From assembly GCA_007128555.1 (NCBI GenBank), contig SKXF01000397.1, forward strand, positions 1 through 7,232: a stretch of DNA of 7,232 bases, written 5' to 3'. Origin of the DNA: Clostridia bacterium. Its GTDB lineage: Bacteria > Bacillota_E > SLMV01 > PUMD01. Under the pieces are notes generated by a model, which saw nothing but the letters and a program-made list of their open reading frames with translations, did not search any database and was not told the origin of the DNA. Positions 6,217-7,232 of the stretch are shown in pieces. The position numbers and the translations under genes were made by a program. Each line of letters starts with the position of its first letter. The first letter of the stretch is position 1.

Positions 6217-6895
6217 GCCGATGAGGGCAGTGGTCATTGCTGCAGGAGGGGCCCAGCCCACCTCCGACCGTCACCGCTACATCCTCGATATGGTGCAGGG
6301 GAGCCATCTTCTCGTGGCAGTCAATGGGGGTTCGGACGTGGCGATGCACCTGGGCCTGCAGCCCGACATGATCATCGGGGACCTGGACTCCATGGGTGCA
6401 GAGGCCCGGGGGCACTTCCTCCGCCCCGGCGGGCCCGAGGTGCGGAGCTTTCCCTCCCGAAAGGACAGGACGGACACCCAGCTGGCCCTGGAGCATCTCA
6501 TGTCACGGACCCCCCGGCCCGACGCGATTACCGTGTGCGGCGCCTTTGGCGACCGCCTGGACCACGGCCTGGCCCTGGTCCTGTACTCGGCATCGCTGCA
6601 GGTGGCCTCGCGAAAGCCGGCATCCGTCATCCTGACCGACGGACGCCAGCGCGCGTTCAGCGTGACAGCGAGCACCGTCGTGGCCGGAGAGCCCGGGGAC
6701 ACGGTGTCCCTGATCCCCCTGACCCCAAGGGTGACCGACGTGCACCTCGAGGGCTTCTGCTATCCCCTGGCCGGGCAGACACTCCGGTGGGGGACGACGC
6801 TGGGGATCAGCAACGTCCTGGCGACGGGCAGGGCCCGGGTCGAGATCCGCGGCGAGGGTGTTCTCCTGGCCGTTCACACTCCAAGGGGCATGTAG
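6206..6895 (+). CDS. thiN: Thiamine pyrophosphokinase
   Basis: A complete 229-residue protein of the usual size, which transfers pyrophosphate from ATP to thiamine to make thiamine diphosphate in the cytoplasm. The N-terminal catalytic domain shows VVIAAGG (9-15), AVNGGSDVAMHLGLQPDMII (38-57), the acidic motif GDLDSMG (58-64), SRKDRTDTQLALEHL (84-98) with the family's KDxTD Mg-ATP residues, and GAFGDRLDHGLA (112-123). The C-terminal thiamine-binding beta domain has SLIPLTPRVTDVHLEGFCYPL and the typical ending GISNVLATGRARVEIRGEGVLLAV. The ATG at 6206 is chosen because GGGAG (6194-6198) lies 7 nt upstream; a GTG at 6182 and an ATG at 6221 are alternatives. The start overlaps the end of the methyltransferase/YkoF-like gene by 11 bp, so translation is probably coupled. 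The 3' end overlaps the convergent phosphatase-like gene by 22 bp. A free-standing ThiN implies salvage of unphosphorylated thiamine. Confidence 0.93.
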   Translation: MADEPMRAVVIAAGGAQPTSDRHRYILDMVQGSHLLVAVNGGSDVAMHLGLQPDMIIGDLDSMGAEARGHFLRPGGPEVRSFPSRKDRTDTQLALEHLMSRTPRPDAITVCGAFGDRLDHGLALVLYSASLQVASRKPASVILTDGRQRAFSVTASTVVAGEPGDTVSLIPLTPRVTDVHLEGFCYPLAGQTLRWGTTLGISNVLATGRARVEIRGEGVLLAVHTPRGM

Positions 6896-7232
6896 AGGGG
6901 TTTTCCTCCGTCCGTCCACACCTGGGTGCAGATCCCCGCCCGGAATGCCGACGCCGCCGCTTCCGCCAGTCCCTGGCCGAGGGACTGTGTCGCGTGGGAG
7001 TCGCTGCCCAGCGTGACCTGGCTTCCCCCCGCGGCCCGGTACTCCCGCAGGATCCCGACCGACTGGTAGGGCTTTCCGGGGGGTTGGCGGACACCCGATC
7101 CGTTCACCTCGAGCATCCATCCCCCCTGCACCACGGCCCTGAGGATCTTCTGCACCCTGGGCCAGAGGACCGACCCGGGCTCCAATCCCCCCACCCGCTC
7201 CCCCTCGGACGTTCGCAGGAGCGGTCCAAAGC
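6874..7232 (-). CDS. hisK: PHP-family histidinol-phosphatase-like protein, C-terminal part (runs off right edge)
   Basis: The frame is open from the right window edge to TGA at 6876-6874, giving the last 118 complete codons; the start lies outside. A GTG at 7194 is within the frame but is most likely an internal valine. Recognisable features are an EVNGSGVRQPPGKPYQSVGI stretch, matching the EINTSGLRK...PYPS region of HisJ/HisK-type histidinol-phosphatases, then VTLGSDSHATQSLGQGL, whose Asp and His are late metal ligands of the PHP trinuclear site. The end is ICTQVWTDGGKPLYMPLGV. The family removes phosphate from histidinol phosphate in histidine synthesis. The early HxH and middle metal motifs lie beyond the window, so activity cannot be judged. 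Other PHP phosphoesterases share parts of these motifs, but the VNGSG...PY spacing favours histidinol-phosphatase. It converges on thiN with overlapping 3' ends and is not part of the other two operons. Confidence 0.8.
   Translation of the reverse strand, partial: FGPLLRTSEGERVGGLEPGSVLWPRVQKILRAVVQGGWMLEVNGSGVRQPPGKPYQSVGILREYRAAGGSQVTLGSDSHATQSLGQGLAEAAASAFRAGICTQVWTDGGKPLYMPLGV

Noticed and set aside
6896..6915. A terminator after thiN (GAGG-GGTTTT-CCTC)
   Set aside because: The stem is only 4 bp with no following T-run, and it lies inside the opposing gene.

Overview
The window is GC-rich and gene-dense, with short or overlapping gene junctions, typical of a bacterium. It carries eight genes in three blocks: a leftward operon of five genes (5079 to 1 and beyond), a rightward pair (5227 to 6895), and the end of a leftward gene entering from the right edge (7232 to 6874). 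The host cannot be named from this sequence alone. A ferredoxin-fused electron-transfer flavoprotein of the bifurcating type points to an anaerobe or facultative anaerobe. A PHP-type histidinol-phosphatase and a stand-alone thiamine pyrophosphokinase fit a high-GC Firmicutes-like or other deep anaerobic lineage, but this is a weak inference.

Leftward operon. The order is etfB, etfA (with an N-terminal 2[4Fe-4S] ferredoxin domain), a GlcD/LctD-type FAD-linked D-2-hydroxyacid dehydrogenase, an N-acyl-D-amino-acid deacylase and the first 32 codons of an M81/MlrC-type metallopeptidase. The junctions are ATGA overlap, 26-bp overlap, 13-bp gap and GTGA overlap, so the genes are almost certainly co-transcribed and translationally coupled. 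The first three genes match the EtfB-EtfA-dehydrogenase arrangement of the electron-bifurcating lactate dehydrogenase LctBCD of Acetobacterium woodii. The last two are enzymes of D-amino-acid and peptide breakdown. Together they suggest a catabolic route for D-configured substrates whose hydroxyacid (or similar) product is oxidised by a flavin enzyme feeding a bifurcating ETF.

Divergent region. The 147 bp between etfB and the rightward methyltransferase gene (5080-5226) holds a good sigma70-like promoter facing right, with a 22-bp dyad lying over its spacer and -10 box. No convincing promoter for etfB was seen.

Rightward pair. The first gene encodes a class I SAM-dependent methyltransferase whose C-terminal ~80 residues look like a YkoF/MTH1187 (thiamine-binding, DUF77-type) domain. 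It overlaps by 11 bp a thiamine pyrophosphokinase gene (thiN). The fusion and the coupling to thiN suggest an uncharacterised step or sensor in thiamine salvage, which is the most novel-looking item here. thiN overlaps by 22 bp the convergent 3' end of a PHP-family histidinol-phosphatase-like gene. No tRNA, rRNA, CRISPR, IS element or recognisable riboswitch was seen.
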